A stretch of DNA of 64,000 bases from Ilumatobacteraceae bacterium (GTDB lineage: Bacteria; Actinomycetota; Acidimicrobiia; Acidimicrobiales; Ilumatobacteraceae). Under the pieces are notes generated by a model. It saw only the letters and a list, made by a program, of their open reading frames with translations. It did no database searches and was not told the DNA's origin. The stretch spans positions 124,001-188,000 of the forward strand of contig JAJTEL010000002.1 in the NCBI GenBank assembly GCA_021299715.1. Direction: 5' to 3'. Positions 19,241-28,594 of the stretch are shown piece by piece (the stretch's first letter is position 1; the number at the start of each line of letters is the position of its first letter). A program made the position numbers and the translations under genes.

Positions 19241-20143
19241 TTAGTAGTACCAGGGGAATGGAGACCAGTCGGGGTCGCGCTTTTCCAGGAACGACTCGCG
19301 ACCTTCGGCTGCTTCGTCGGTGCCATACGCCAAGCGAGTTGCCTCACCGGCAAATACTTGTTGCCCGACAAGACCGTCATCCACAAGGTTGAAGGCAAAC
19401 TTCAACATGCGTTGAGCAGTTGGGCTCTTGCCGTTGATTTCCTTTGCCCACTGAAGTGCAACTTTTTCAAGATCTGCGTGAGGAACAGATTCATTGACCG
19501 CGCCCATGGCCTTCATTTCATCGGCTGTGTATTCGCGTCCGAGAAAGAAGATTTCACGAGCAAATTTCTGGCCCACCATTTTTGCAAGGTAGGCAGATCC
19601 GTACCCGCCGTCAAATGATGCAACATCGGCATCGGTTTGCTTGAAGCGTGCATGCTCTTTACTGGCCAGTGTGAGGTCGGAAACAACATGAAGACTGTGG
19701 CCACCGCCTGCTGCCCAACCTGGAACAACACAGATCACAACTTTTGGCATGAAGCGAATGAGACGTTGTACTTCAAGAATGTGAAGTCGACCTGCGCGAC
19801 CTCTATCGACAGTGTCTTCGGTGTCGCCTTCGGCGTATTTGTATCCGTCTCTGCCACGAATACGTTGGTCGCCGCCACTACAGAACGCCCATCCGCCGTC
19901 CTTCGGTGAAGGTCCGTTTCCCGTGAGCAGAACGCAACCAACATCGGTTGTCATTCGTGCATGGTCAAGTGCGGAGTACAACTCGTCAACTGTGTGTGGA
20001 CGGAAGGCATTGCGCACTTCCGGTCTGTTGAATGCGATGCGAACACTGCCTTGATCGACAGCACGGTGATAGGTGATGTCGGTAAACGAAAAGCCAGGCA
20101 CCTCACGCCATGCGGCGGGGTCGAAAAGGGGAGAGATGGTCAC
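19241..20143 (-). CDS. menB: 1,4-dihydroxy-2-naphthoyl-CoA synthase
   Basis: 300 residues. A crotonase-fold enzyme that closes the naphthoate ring from o-succinylbenzoyl-CoA in menaquinone synthesis. MenB hallmarks: FNRPEVRNAFRPHTVDEL, WAFCSGGDQRIRGRDGYKY, PGWAAGGGHSLHVVSDLTLAS, FDGGYGSAYLA and the C-terminal EKRDPDWSPFPWYY. The WAFCSGGDQ region contains the bicarbonate-type site or aspartate used for catalysis in different MenB groups; this copy has the Gly form, so is likely bicarbonate-dependent. No other men genes are in the window. Confidence 0.96.
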   Translation of the reverse strand: MTISPLFDPAAWREVPGFSFTDITYHRAVDQGSVRIAFNRPEVRNAFRPHTVDELYSALDHARMTTDVGCVLLTGNGPSPKDGGWAFCSGGDQRIRGRDGYKYAEGDTEDTVDRGRAGRLHILEVQRLIRFMPKVVICVVPGWAAGGGHSLHVVSDLTLASKEHARFKQTDADVASFDGGYGSAYLAKMVGQKFAREIFFLGREYTADEMKAMGAVNESVPHADLEKVALQWAKEINGKSPTAQRMLKFAFNLVDDGLVGQQVFAGEATRLAYGTDEAAEGRESFLEKRDPDWSPFPWYY

Positions 20144-20184
20144 CTGTTCATTGTTCCATGTGGGGACTCGTATCCTTTAACCCC

Positions 20185-20640
20185 ATGGCGAACTGGGCAG
20201 AAATTGAACTCGCCGAGCCCCATCTTGCTCGGCGTCTTCGCGGTCGCTTTGAAAGCCATCCGCACCATGTGTTGGGCACGCTAGATGCCTCAGGTGCTCC
20301 ACGTCTGAGTGGAATCAACGTGTTCTTCAACGATGGCGTCCTGTGGTTCGGAAGCATGCCACATGCTCGTAAAGCCATCGACCTGTCTCGTGACCCGCGC
20401 TTGTCGCTTCATACCGCCACCCTTTCGGAAACACTGGACGGCGGTGACGGGAGAGTAAGCGGTGTCGCGGTGCCTATATCTTCGGCCACGGTTGCGCGAT
20501 GGCGGCCAGAGAGCCCTACCGAAGGGGTGTTTTTCTCGGTTGATGTTCTCTCCGTGCATTTAGTCGAAGTGGTAGACAACCAACTAGTGGTCACCATGTG
20601 GGATACGCGTCACGGACTCCGTATCGTCAAACGGCAATGA
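20185..20640 (+). CDS. Pyridoxamine 5'-phosphate oxidase-like FMN-binding protein
   Basis: 151 residues from the ATG giving MANWAEIELA; TATCCT lies 8 bases upstream. A split-barrel flavin-binding fold is indicated by GTLDASGAPRLSGINVFFNDGVLWFGSMPHARKAIDLSRDPRLSLHT, which fits the actinobacterial F420/FMN oxidoreductase group (Rv1155-like). The C-terminal RHGLRIVKR is typical as well. The exact reaction is unknown. It overlaps the next flavoprotein by four bases (ATGA), so they form a pair. Confidence 0.8.
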   Translation: MANWAEIELAEPHLARRLRGRFESHPHHVLGTLDASGAPRLSGINVFFNDGVLWFGSMPHARKAIDLSRDPRLSLHTATLSETLDGGDGRVSGVAVPISSATVARWRPESPTEGVFFSVDVLSVHLVEVVDNQLVVTMWDTRHGLRIVKRQ

Positions 20641-21158
20641 CAACACTTATCGCATTCTCCGGATCACTCCGTAAAGATTCATTCAATACACGTCTTATTC
20701 AGGCGTTGCCATCGTTGGCACCTGCAGGAACAACAATTGCGCATTTCGATATTTCGGAGTTGCCGTTGTACAACCAAGACCTCGATGCAGAAACGGTGCC
20801 AGACATCGTTGCAGCATTACGCGCGGCCGTTGCCGAAGCAGACGGCGTCATCATTGCAACGCCGGAGTACAACCACTCGTACTCAGCAGTCACGAAAAAT
20901 CTCATCGACTGGGCATCGCGTCCGTTCATGAAGGGGCCAATTATTGGCAAGAAGTCCATGGTGATTGCCGTTACTCCTGGGCCAGGTGGCGGAGTGCACG
21001 CAGCACAAGCAACTGCCGAGGTTCTCTCACTACTCGGTGGAACTGTTGTTGCTCAGGTCACTGCGGCCACTGTTCATGAGAAAGTTGATGCTTCAACGAA
21101 CACGGTGACAGACGCAGAGTTGGCAGCTCACATTTCGCAAGGTCTAGCTGCGTTTTAG
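20637..21158 (+). CDS. NADPH-dependent FMN reductase (flavodoxin-like)
   Basis: 173 residues. FMN-binding phosphate loop SGSLRKDSFNTRL near residue 7, followed by ISELPLYNQDLD and the TPEYNHSYSAVTKNLIDW motif, all characteristic of the NADPH:FMN/quinone reductase family (ChrR-like). It reduces FMN or quinones and possibly chromate; physiological substrate unknown. The start is inside the previous stop codon, implying translational coupling with the PNPOx-like protein. Confidence 0.9.
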   Translation: MTTLIAFSGSLRKDSFNTRLIQALPSLAPAGTTIAHFDISELPLYNQDLDAETVPDIVAALRAAVAEADGVIIATPEYNHSYSAVTKNLIDWASRPFMKGPIIGKKSMVIAVTPGPGGGVHAAQATAEVLSLLGGTVVAQVTAATVHEKVDASTNTVTDAELAAHISQGLAAF

Positions 21159-21190
21159 TTTGTGTTTCGCCTCGGAAGTTGTTCCGAGTG

Positions 21191-23026
21191 CTACCAAGTA
21201 TCAACCATGGGTCGCTTTTTTCCCTTGCGCGCACGCCACGAGACAACATCGCCAATCACGGCAACGATGCGCGCACGTGTATCCGCCGGATCTATGACAT
21301 CGTCAATCTCTACGTGGCTTGCCATGTTTAATGCACTGCCGTTCTCGTACGCCTTTGCAATGAGAGCAGATTCAAGTTCGGCACGTTCTGCGTCATCGGT
21401 GACTGCTTCAAGTTCTTTGCGATAGCCAAGTCGAACTGCACCTTCAAGTCCCATTCCGCCAAATTCGCCCGTGGGCCATGCAACGGTCATGTCGTTCGCG
21501 TGGAAACTGCCACGTGCCATTGCTTGAGCACCCAGACCGTATCCCTTTCGCAACACAATGGTGATCCACGGAACAGTGATGCTTGCCGCTGTAACGAACA
21601 TGCGACCAAAATGACGAACTTGTGCGGTGTGCTCTGCGTCTGGGCCCACCATGAAGCCTGGGGTGTCGCACAAACTGATAATAGGAATGTCGTACGCGTC
21701 ACACAGCTGAATAAATCGCGCTGCTTTATCTGCAGCATCGGAATCTATAGCACCGCCAAGATGCGCTGGGTTGTTCGCAATGACACCCACTGGCTTGCCC
21801 TCAATTCGCATCAGCGTCGTGAGAATGCCAATTCCAAATGTTGGACGTAATTCAAGTGCAGATCCAATATCCGCAAGTGCTTCGATGACACTTCGGATGT
21901 CGTACACCCGTGTGCGTTGTTCGGGGATTAATCCGCGCATGAGGTCATCGGGGTGGCGCTCAAAAGTAGATGTGGCCCCTTGGAAATACGACAGATATTT
22001 CTTGGCAACCGCAACGGCTTCTTCTTCGTTGGCGACGCGAACATCGACCACTCCGTTGTTTGTTTGCACATCGATGGGGCCAATATCTGTTGGTGCAACT
22101 ACTCCGAGACCACCGCCTTCAATCATGGCGGGTCCAGCCATACCTATGTTTGAGTTTTCGGTGGCAATGACAACATCGCAACATCCGAGCAACGCCGCAT
22201 TTCCTGCAAAGCAGTAGCCAGATGTGATGCCGACCAATGGAACCAAACCTGAGAGCTGAGCAAAGTACGCAAAGGCCAGGCAGTCAAGGCCCGCAACACC
22301 AGGGGAGTCGGTGTCGCCTGGTCGTCCACCGCCACCTTCGGCAAACAGAATCACAGGTGTTCGTAAGCGTTCGGCCACATCGAACAAACGATCTTTCTTG
22401 CGGTGGTTGAGGTATCCCTGAGTACCAGCGAGCACGGTGTAGTCGTATGAGGCCACAACAACGCGCGATGCATCTCCTGGGTGTACGTCTGCGTTGATTG
22501 TTCCGATTCCGCCAACGAGACCATCGGCGGGAGTGTTGGCAATGAGGTCGTCAAGACTGCGACGTTTGCGCTGAGCAGCGACGGCAAATGACCCGTATTC
22601 AACAAAAGATCCTTCATCGAGAAGGTCGGCAATGTTTTCTCGCGCCGTTCGTTGCCCTTTTGATCGACGTCGAGCAACGGCCTCTGGTCGTGCTTCATCG
22701 GTCGTGAGACGTCGACGTTCGTTGTAGCGGGCCAAGTCAGCACGTTGATGGTTGTCTGGGGTGGTGTTATCAATGTCGACATTATTGGCGCTCACATGAC
22801 CAGGTGTGATTGTGAGCAGTACTTGACCCGCTGTAATTGTGTCTCCTTCTTTCACGTGCACAGCCGAAACCACTCCGTCCACACCGGCTTCAACGGGGTG
22901 TTCCATTTTCATAGATTCAATGATGAGAATTTCTTGGTGTTCTCTGACCGTGTCGCCGACCGAAACGGCGACACGAAAGACAGTGCCCAAGATTGGGGAT
23001 GCAATGTCGTGAGTGTGTGGAGCCAT
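21191..23026 (-). CDS. Acyl-CoA carboxylase: fused biotinyl carrier and carboxyltransferase domains
   Basis: 611 residues from the ATG at 23026. The N-terminal ~75 residues form a biotinyl domain with ESMKMEHP (biotin on Lys40). This is followed by a full carboxyltransferase of AccD/PccB type (~95-600), with AVAAQRKRRS... , FAEGGGGRPGDTD, GNAALLGCCDVVIATENSNIGMAGPAMIEGGG, and a CoA/biotin pocket LCDTPGFMVGPDAE. The enzyme transfers carboxyl from biotin to an acyl-CoA (acetyl- or propionyl-CoA probably). No biotin carboxylase domain is present; it must be encoded elsewhere. Carrier plus carboxyltransferase in one chain without the carboxylase is uncommon. Confidence 0.9.
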   Translation of the reverse strand: MAPHTHDIASPILGTVFRVAVSVGDTVREHQEILIIESMKMEHPVEAGVDGVVSAVHVKEGDTITAGQVLLTITPGHVSANNVDIDNTTPDNHQRADLARYNERRRLTTDEARPEAVARRRSKGQRTARENIADLLDEGSFVEYGSFAVAAQRKRRSLDDLIANTPADGLVGGIGTINADVHPGDASRVVVASYDYTVLAGTQGYLNHRKKDRLFDVAERLRTPVILFAEGGGGRPGDTDSPGVAGLDCLAFAYFAQLSGLVPLVGITSGYCFAGNAALLGCCDVVIATENSNIGMAGPAMIEGGGLGVVAPTDIGPIDVQTNNGVVDVRVANEEEAVAVAKKYLSYFQGATSTFERHPDDLMRGLIPEQRTRVYDIRSVIEALADIGSALELRPTFGIGILTTLMRIEGKPVGVIANNPAHLGGAIDSDAADKAARFIQLCDAYDIPIISLCDTPGFMVGPDAEHTAQVRHFGRMFVTAASITVPWITIVLRKGYGLGAQAMARGSFHANDMTVAWPTGEFGGMGLEGAVRLGYRKELEAVTDDAERAELESALIAKAYENGSALNMASHVEIDDVIDPADTRARIVAVIGDVVSWRARKGKKRPMVDTW

Positions 23027-23094
23027 ACAAAATTGTCCCACATAGGCATCGACAAGGTTTCCCTCAAGCGACCAGCCTCCTCTACTAGTTTCAG

Positions 23095-23988
23095 ATGGTG
23101 CTCATCGTTGTCATTGTGACGTTTCTGGCGTGCTGGGGACTGAGTCGGCGTTGGTCTATTTCTGATTCATGGACCGCGCTAGCAGACCGCTACGTCGTCA
23201 CTATTGCACTTCCCGCCGTGATTATCGCAAAGGTGTCGCAGGTGGAACTTTCACGTGACAGCGCCGTACCGCTCGTGGCGGCGTGGGCATCAATGGCGCT
23301 GTGTGCTGCAGGTGTCTTGGTCATGGGAAGAATTCGCTCGTGGTCTCGTCCGGTGATTGGTGCGTTGATGATGGTTGCTGTTTTGGGCAACACCAGTTTT
23401 TTGGGTATCGGGGTAGTGCGCTCGCTTCTGGGCGAAGACCATGTTGCATCCGCCATCACATACGACCAACTTGGAACATTTCTCGCGCTCGCCACATACG
23501 GGTCGTGGATTGCGGGAACCTTCGGTACAGCAGAACGCGGTTGGCGCCCCGCGCTTCGTCGATTATTTCGATTTGCACCTTTTCTCGCTCTGCTTCTCAG
23601 CATTGCGCTTCGATCCGTTGACATTCCACAGTGGCTGCTGTCGGTGCTGAATGGAGTGGGTCTCACTGTTGCGCCAGTTGCTATGGGGGTGTTGGGTACT
23701 CGATTCCGCCTTCGAGTTGCCCGCCATGTGATGGAGCCAGCTGTTAGTGGTCTGGTCATCAAGATGGCGGTGGTGCCCGCGGGTCTTCTACTGGTGGGGC
23801 TCAGTCGTGGACAACTTGGCGATCTGGAGTGGTCAACTGCGGTGTTGCAGAGTGGTGCACCTCCAATGGTCACTGCGGGAGTGGTGGCCGTAACGGCAGG
23901 ACTCGACGAAGACCTCGTTTCTTTCATGGTGGGAATAGGCACTCTTGTGAGTTTTCTATCGCTTCCACTTTTGTCCCTGGCATTGTGA
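23095..23988 (+). CDS. AEC (auxin efflux carrier)-family permease
   Basis: 297 residues with about ten hydrophobic helices. It starts MVLIVVIVTFLACWGLSRR. The internal segment TVAPVAMGVLGTRFRL and the C-terminal TGGAPPMVTAGVVA-like part (here QSGAPPMVTAGVVAVTAGLD) match the two half-repeat motifs of AEC transporters (malonate/auxin/unknown). Substrate unknown. It is divergent from the carboxylase gene, with 68 bp between start codons. Confidence 0.75.
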   Translation: MVLIVVIVTFLACWGLSRRWSISDSWTALADRYVVTIALPAVIIAKVSQVELSRDSAVPLVAAWASMALCAAGVLVMGRIRSWSRPVIGALMMVAVLGNTSFLGIGVVRSLLGEDHVASAITYDQLGTFLALATYGSWIAGTFGTAERGWRPALRRLFRFAPFLALLLSIALRSVDIPQWLLSVLNGVGLTVAPVAMGVLGTRFRLRVARHVMEPAVSGLVIKMAVVPAGLLLVGLSRGQLGDLEWSTAVLQSGAPPMVTAGVVAVTAGLDEDLVSFMVGIGTLVSFLSLPLLSLAL

Positions 23989-24001
23989 CTACCGTGTGCG
24001 T

Positions 24002-24493
24002 ATGACGAATCCGCAAGAAAAGACAATGAACAAACTCCTGAATTCCTCTAGGTATCTGGTCATCATCGCTGTCATTGGTCTTTCAATCACCACCATTGCA
24101 TCGTTCGGTTGGTCGGTTGCAAAATCTGTTCAACTTATTGTCGATCTCATGCAGGGTGAATGGCGTAGCGACATGTCGGTTGTGCGACTACTGAGTGTCA
24201 TCGACATGTATCTCATCTCAATTGTTCAGCTCATTGTTGTTATTGGCTTGTACGAACTCTTTATTGATGAACTTCAAGTTCCTGAATGGCTTCGAGTTGA
24301 CTCACTCAACGATCTGAAGAAGTCAATTATTGACGTGCTCGTCGTCTTCATGGCGGTTAAGGGCATTGAAGGACTTCTTAAGAAAGAGACCCCTCTCGAT
24401 GCACTCATTTTCTCCGGTGCAGTCGGAATTCTCATCTTGGTTCTCACGGTCTTTAGATGGCAGGCGTCATTAGCAAAAGGCGCACACGGCTAA
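24002..24493 (+). CDS. YqhA family membrane protein (UPF0114)
   Basis: 163 residues from the ATG giving MTNPQEKT. Three to four transmembrane helices, with conserved YLISIVQLIVVIGLYELFID and LKKSIIDVLVVFMAVKGIEGLL, the UPF0114 core. The function is unknown. It sits 13 bp after the permease, so is likely co-transcribed with it. Confidence 0.85.
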   Translation: MTNPQEKTMNKLLNSSRYLVIIAVIGLSITTIASFGWSVAKSVQLIVDLMQGEWRSDMSVVRLLSVIDMYLISIVQLIVVIGLYELFIDELQVPEWLRVDSLNDLKKSIIDVLVVFMAVKGIEGLLKKETPLDALIFSGAVGILILVLTVFRWQASLAKGAHG

Positions 24494-24540
24494 TTCTTCA
24501 GTGAGGCAACCCCTCCGCCCAGCGAGTAGATATAACTCTT

Positions 24541-25983
24541 GTGATTTCGTTTATTCAGCGCCTAGAGGATCTTGCACAACAGAATCCAGATGCCATCGCT
24601 ATCACCTGTGACGGACAATCAATCACACGACAAGAACTCCTGAATCAGGGATACAGCCTTGCGGTCTACTTGGCGGAAACCGGAACACGTGAAGGTGACA
24701 TGGTGACCGTTGCGGTTCCCAACAGCATCGATTTCTTTATTGCATACGTCGCGGCGTGGAGACTTGGCGCAACTCCGCAACCAATTTCATCTCGACTGCC
24801 TCAGCGAGAACAAGATGCAATCATTGAATTAGCAAACCCGTCGGCAGTGATAGGGGTAGAGCCAGGAACATACGAAGGCAGAACATGTCTTCCCGTTGGT
24901 TTTCGTCCATCGCATCGCGATGCCAGCCACTTGCCATATGTGGTCTCGGCTGCGTGGAAAGCACCAACATCTGGAGGAAGTACAGGTCGTCCGAAACTCA
25001 TTGTGTCTGGTGATCCCGCCGCATTGAATCCCGATGCACCTGTGCCGCTGCTTATGGACCCAGGCGGCTGTTTAGTAATGCCAGGGCCGCTGTATCACAA
25101 CGGTCCTGCCGTGTGGAGTTGCCAAGCTCTGCTGCATGGACTCACCGTTGCTTTGTTGCCGCGATTCGATGCATCTCAAACACTTGAAGTAATTGAGTCA
25201 CAAAAGGGGACAGTTCTGTACATGGTGCCAACCATGATGAAGCGCATTCTTCGCTTACCCGATGAAGAACGTCTCTCGCGCGACCTGTCGTCGCTTCGCG
25301 TGGTCTGGCACCTTGCCGAACCATGTCCTGAATGGCTGAAGCAGGCCTGGATTGATTGGCTAGGTGCGGAAAGAATTTTCGAGTTGTACGCCGGAACGGA
25401 AGCACAAACCGCAACCGTTATCAGTGGTCCTGAATGGCTGGCACATCGTGGATCAGTTGGGAAAGTAGTTCCCGGAACTGTTCTTATTACAGATGAAGAC
25501 GGCCACGAAGTGCCGGTGGGCGAAATGGGTGAAGTGTGGATGCGGAGCCTGCGTGACACACCCACATACAAATACGTGGGTGCGGCGGCTCGTACTCGAG
25601 AAGGCGGCTGGGAATCGCTTGGCGACATGGGTCGGCTTGACGAAGACGGATATCTGTACTTGGGTGACCGTGCCGCCGACATGATTTTGTCGGGAGGCGC
25701 AAACATTTATCCCGCCGAAATTGAATCAGCAATTCAAGAGCATCCTGCGGTGAAGTCATGCGCAGTCATTGGATTGCCAGACGAAGATAAAGGCAACACT
25801 GTGCACGCAATTGTTGAAGCCAATGTTGCTGACATTCCTGAAGATGTGCTGAAAACTTTTTTGGGCGAACGTCTTGTGTCGTACAAGGTTCCGCGCACAT
25901 TTGAGTACGTAGATTTCGCTTTACGCGATGACGCAGGAAAGGTGCGTCGCTCTGCTCTGCGCGCCGAACGACTGAAGAGTTGA
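24541..25983 (+). CDS. AMP-binding acyl-CoA ligase (ANL superfamily)
   Basis: 480 residues from GTG 24541; TATAAC (24531-24536) lies just before. ANL motifs: P-loop TSGGSTGRPKLI (~142), LYAGTEAQ (A5), and the hinge/catalytic region LGDMGRLDEDGYLYLGDRAADMILSGGANIYPAEIE. The final catalytic lysine is in DDAGKVRRS. It activates a carboxylate as acyl-AMP then forms a CoA thioester; it resembles the bile-acid/steroid-degradation type ligases as much as fatty acid ones, so the substrate is not assigned. The PAP2 gene follows closely. Confidence 0.85.
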   Translation: MISFIQRLEDLAQQNPDAIAITCDGQSITRQELLNQGYSLAVYLAETGTREGDMVTVAVPNSIDFFIAYVAAWRLGATPQPISSRLPQREQDAIIELANPSAVIGVEPGTYEGRTCLPVGFRPSHRDASHLPYVVSAAWKAPTSGGSTGRPKLIVSGDPAALNPDAPVPLLMDPGGCLVMPGPLYHNGPAVWSCQALLHGLTVALLPRFDASQTLEVIESQKGTVLYMVPTMMKRILRLPDEERLSRDLSSLRVVWHLAEPCPEWLKQAWIDWLGAERIFELYAGTEAQTATVISGPEWLAHRGSVGKVVPGTVLITDEDGHEVPVGEMGEVWMRSLRDTPTYKYVGAAARTREGGWESLGDMGRLDEDGYLYLGDRAADMILSGGANIYPAEIESAIQEHPAVKSCAVIGLPDEDKGNTVHAIVEANVADIPEDVLKTFLGERLVSYKVPRTFEYVDFALRDDAGKVRRSALRAERLKS

Positions 25984-26000
25984 TTCGTTATCGTTTTCTA

Positions 26001-26591
26001 ATGGCTAGAAACTTTTCGTCGATCATCAATTCGCTCGACACTGCGGTGTGGGAAGTGTTCGTTGAGAATCCATTTTTGATTGACGTTGCGAAAGTGGTCA
26101 CTTGGTTTGGAACGGGTGCAGTTCTCATCCCTGTCGCAGTTGCTGTTGGTGTGGTTGTGTGGTGGAGAACACGCGACGTTCTTTCGGCGATTATTCCGTG
26201 GCTCACTCTTCAAGTGTGTGGTGTTGTTATTGCGTCTATGAAAAATTGGACTGCAGTGCAACGGCCACCCCGTGAGTTTTGGTTAACAACAACGGACTCT
26301 TTTAGTTTTCCTTCGGGACATGTGGGTAACACCACGGCATTGGTGGCCTCGCTCGTACTGCTCGTGTACAAGGCCTTGCCACACTATTCACGCACCTCGT
26401 TTGCGGTTGGTGGGCTTGTGTGTATCGCTATGGCCTGGAGCCGGTTGGCTCTAAACATCCACTGGATGTCAGATGTTGTGGCGGGACTTCTTACCGGAAC
26501 TGCAATTGCATTCTTGGTTGCACGCGTTGCAGAAAGATTTAAATCTCCACGTGGGAGCCAACCTCAAACACCCGGTCAACGGGAAGGTTGA
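26001..26591 (+). CDS. PAP2-family membrane phosphatase
   Basis: 196 residues from the ATG giving MARNFSS (a TTG overlapping the previous stop is an alternative). Five or six helices. The acid-phosphatase motifs are visible: motif 1 KNWTAVQRPP, motif 2 SFSFPSGHVGNT with the catalytic His, motif 3 SRLALNIHWMSDVVAG with the second His and Asp. It probably dephosphorylates a lipid phosphate (undecaprenyl-PP or phosphatidic acid) at the outer membrane leaflet. Its last 53 bases overlap the 3' end of kup on the other strand. Confidence 0.88.
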   Translation: MARNFSSIINSLDTAVWEVFVENPFLIDVAKVVTWFGTGAVLIPVAVAVGVVVWWRTRDVLSAIIPWLTLQVCGVVIASMKNWTAVQRPPREFWLTTTDSFSFPSGHVGNTTALVASLVLLVYKALPHYSRTSFAVGGLVCIAMAWSRLALNIHWMSDVVAGLLTGTAIAFLVARVAERFKSPRGSQPQTPGQREG

Positions 26592-28530
26592 AGAAACGGC
26601 TCGCACTGTCTGCGCCGCGATTCAAGAAAACAAAAAGGTGTTCTGCAAGAGGATTCATTCCTGGTGCTTTGCCAGCGATGATTGATTCGTGGCCGATGAA
26701 ATAGGTGATGTCGTCGACGTCTAATTCAAGACCGGGGTGGTTCATCGCGGCGAGAGTGGCTGGGACATCGGGCTCGTCCATGAATCCGAATTCCAACTCC
26801 ACCTGACAGACGCCGGGTCCAATCTTGGTGACGGTTGCACGGTCCTTCATTTCAACACGAGGAAGATCTGACGTATCAACGGACACAATAAGAGTGTTCT
26901 TGTGTAGCACTTTGTTGTGGCGCAGGTTGTTGACAAGTGCCGGTGGTGCTTGTCCCAAGTCTTTGAACATAAAGACCGCTGTGCCGTTCACGCGCTTAAC
27001 GTCTTCGGCTTCGTCGAGGACATCGGTAATACGTCGTTCACCACGACGAATTCGGGCTGCCACTAATGCGCGTCCACGCCGCCAGGTTTGCATTTGCACC
27101 ATGAGGATGATTCCGACAGCCAAGGCGAACCAGCCACCGTGTGGGATTTTGACAAGGTTGGCTCCCAAGAAACCGGCTTCAACAATCAACAAGGGAATGC
27201 ACAACGCAAATGCTTTCCATTGCTTCCAATGCCATTTATCTGTGAGTACTCGGAAGAAAATAAGAGTGGTGATGGCCATGGTCATGGTGACGGCAATTCC
27301 GTACGCAGCAGCAAGATTTGACGATGTTTGGAACCCAAGTACCAACCCAATACATGCAACCATGAGCAACCAGTTCACAAGTGGTACATAAATTTGGCCC
27401 GAATGCGCTTGTGATGTGTGGCGAATCTTGATGCGGGGGAGATAGTCCAACTGCACTGCTTGCGCGGTGAGCGAGAACACACCAGAGATCAGGGCCTGTG
27501 ACGCAATGATGGTGGCCATTGTGGCGAGAAGAACGATGGGCAACAAGATTGCGTCGGGAACCATGCTGAAGAAAATGCTTTCGACGCTCTCGGCGTTTTC
27601 TGGTTGAAGGAGAAATGCTCCTTGACCCCAGTAGTTCAAAACAAGCGCTGGAAGAACCATTCCGTACCAGCCGAACATGATTGGTCGTCGACCAAAGTGC
27701 CCCATGTCTGCGTACAGCGCTTCACCGCCGGTGACCACCAAAAAGATTGAGCCGAGAGAGAGGAATGCGTGCCCCGTCTCGTGTGTGAAGTATTGGTATG
27801 CGTAATACGGATTGATGGACTGAATAATTCGTGGGGCATCTGCAATGTGCATGAGGCCAAGGACGGCCAATGTGGTGAACCACACAAGCATGATTGGCCC
27901 AAACACTTTTCCTACGGCGCCCGTTCCGCGTTTTTGAACTAGGAACAAACACATGAGAATTGCAATTGCAATAGGAATGACCCAGTCCGCGAAATTAGTG
28001 GACACTTGTTCAAGGCCCTCAACAGCAGACAAAACAGAAATTGCTGGTGTAATCACACCATCGCCATACAGAAGCGCAGTTCCGAACACTCCGAGGGTGA
28101 CAAGAATTGCGCCATTTCGCACCGTTTCTCCGCGACGTGGCAACACCATTGCAGTGAGCGCAAGAATTCCGCCTTCACCGTTGTTGTCGGCACGCATGAC
28201 GAACATGAGGTACTTGATGGAGATGATGATGATGAGAGACCAAAATGCAAGCGAGCAAATTCCGAACACATTGATCTGATCCACAGTCATGACGTGTGAT
28301 TTCTCGGTGAATGCTTCTTTGAATGAATACAGCGGGCTGGTGCCAATATCGCCGTACACAATTCCCAAAGCGCCAAGCGCCAATGCAACAGTTCCGGTTG
28401 TGTGTCCGTGTCCGTGTCCGTGGGAATGGTCGTGAGTGTCGGCTGAACTCTGCGCTTCGCTGGCTTGCTGTTCTGCGAGTTGTCGAGCGTGCTCAACCGA
28501 TTCGCGATCTACGGTGTTATCTGATCCCAC
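26539..28530 (-). CDS. kup: Potassium uptake protein Kup
   Basis: 663 residues. The first ~45 residues are an acidic/polar tail with a histidine-rich stretch (HDHSHGHGHGH) before helix 1, unlike most Kup proteins. Then about 12 membrane helices with GALGIVYGDIGTSPLY at the first helix, LYGDGVITPAISVLSAVEG, and the C-terminal cytoplasmic domain ending SASRFFNLPVDRVFEVGSHVEI, the family end. It takes up K+ with H+. It starts with GTG at 28530; TAGCCT is upstream. The 3' end overlaps PAP2 by 53 bp. Confidence 0.95.
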   Translation of the reverse strand: MGSDNTVDRESVEHARQLAEQQASEAQSSADTHDHSHGHGHGHTTGTVALALGALGIVYGDIGTSPLYSFKEAFTEKSHVMTVDQINVFGICSLAFWSLIIIISIKYLMFVMRADNNGEGGILALTAMVLPRRGETVRNGAILVTLGVFGTALLYGDGVITPAISVLSAVEGLEQVSTNFADWVIPIAIAILMCLFLVQKRGTGAVGKVFGPIMLVWFTTLAVLGLMHIADAPRIIQSINPYYAYQYFTHETGHAFLSLGSIFLVVTGGEALYADMGHFGRRPIMFGWYGMVLPALVLNYWGQGAFLLQPENAESVESIFFSMVPDAILLPIVLLATMATIIASQALISGVFSLTAQAVQLDYLPRIKIRHTSQAHSGQIYVPLVNWLLMVACIGLVLGFQTSSNLAAAYGIAVTMTMAITTLIFFRVLTDKWHWKQWKAFALCIPLLIVEAGFLGANLVKIPHGGWFALAVGIILMVQMQTWRRGRALVAARIRRGERRITDVLDEAEDVKRVNGTAVFMFKDLGQAPPALVNNLRHNKVLHKNTLIVSVDTSDLPRVEMKDRATVTKIGPGVCQVELEFGFMDEPDVPATLAAMNHPGLELDVDDITYFIGHESIIAGKAPGMNPLAEHLFVFLNRGADSASRFFNLPVDRVFEVGSHVEI

Positions 28531-28594
28531 AAGGAGGAAAGGCTAGTTCCGCCGCGCCAACGGTGCTCTGTTTCGCACGATGTTTCGTGGTGCA

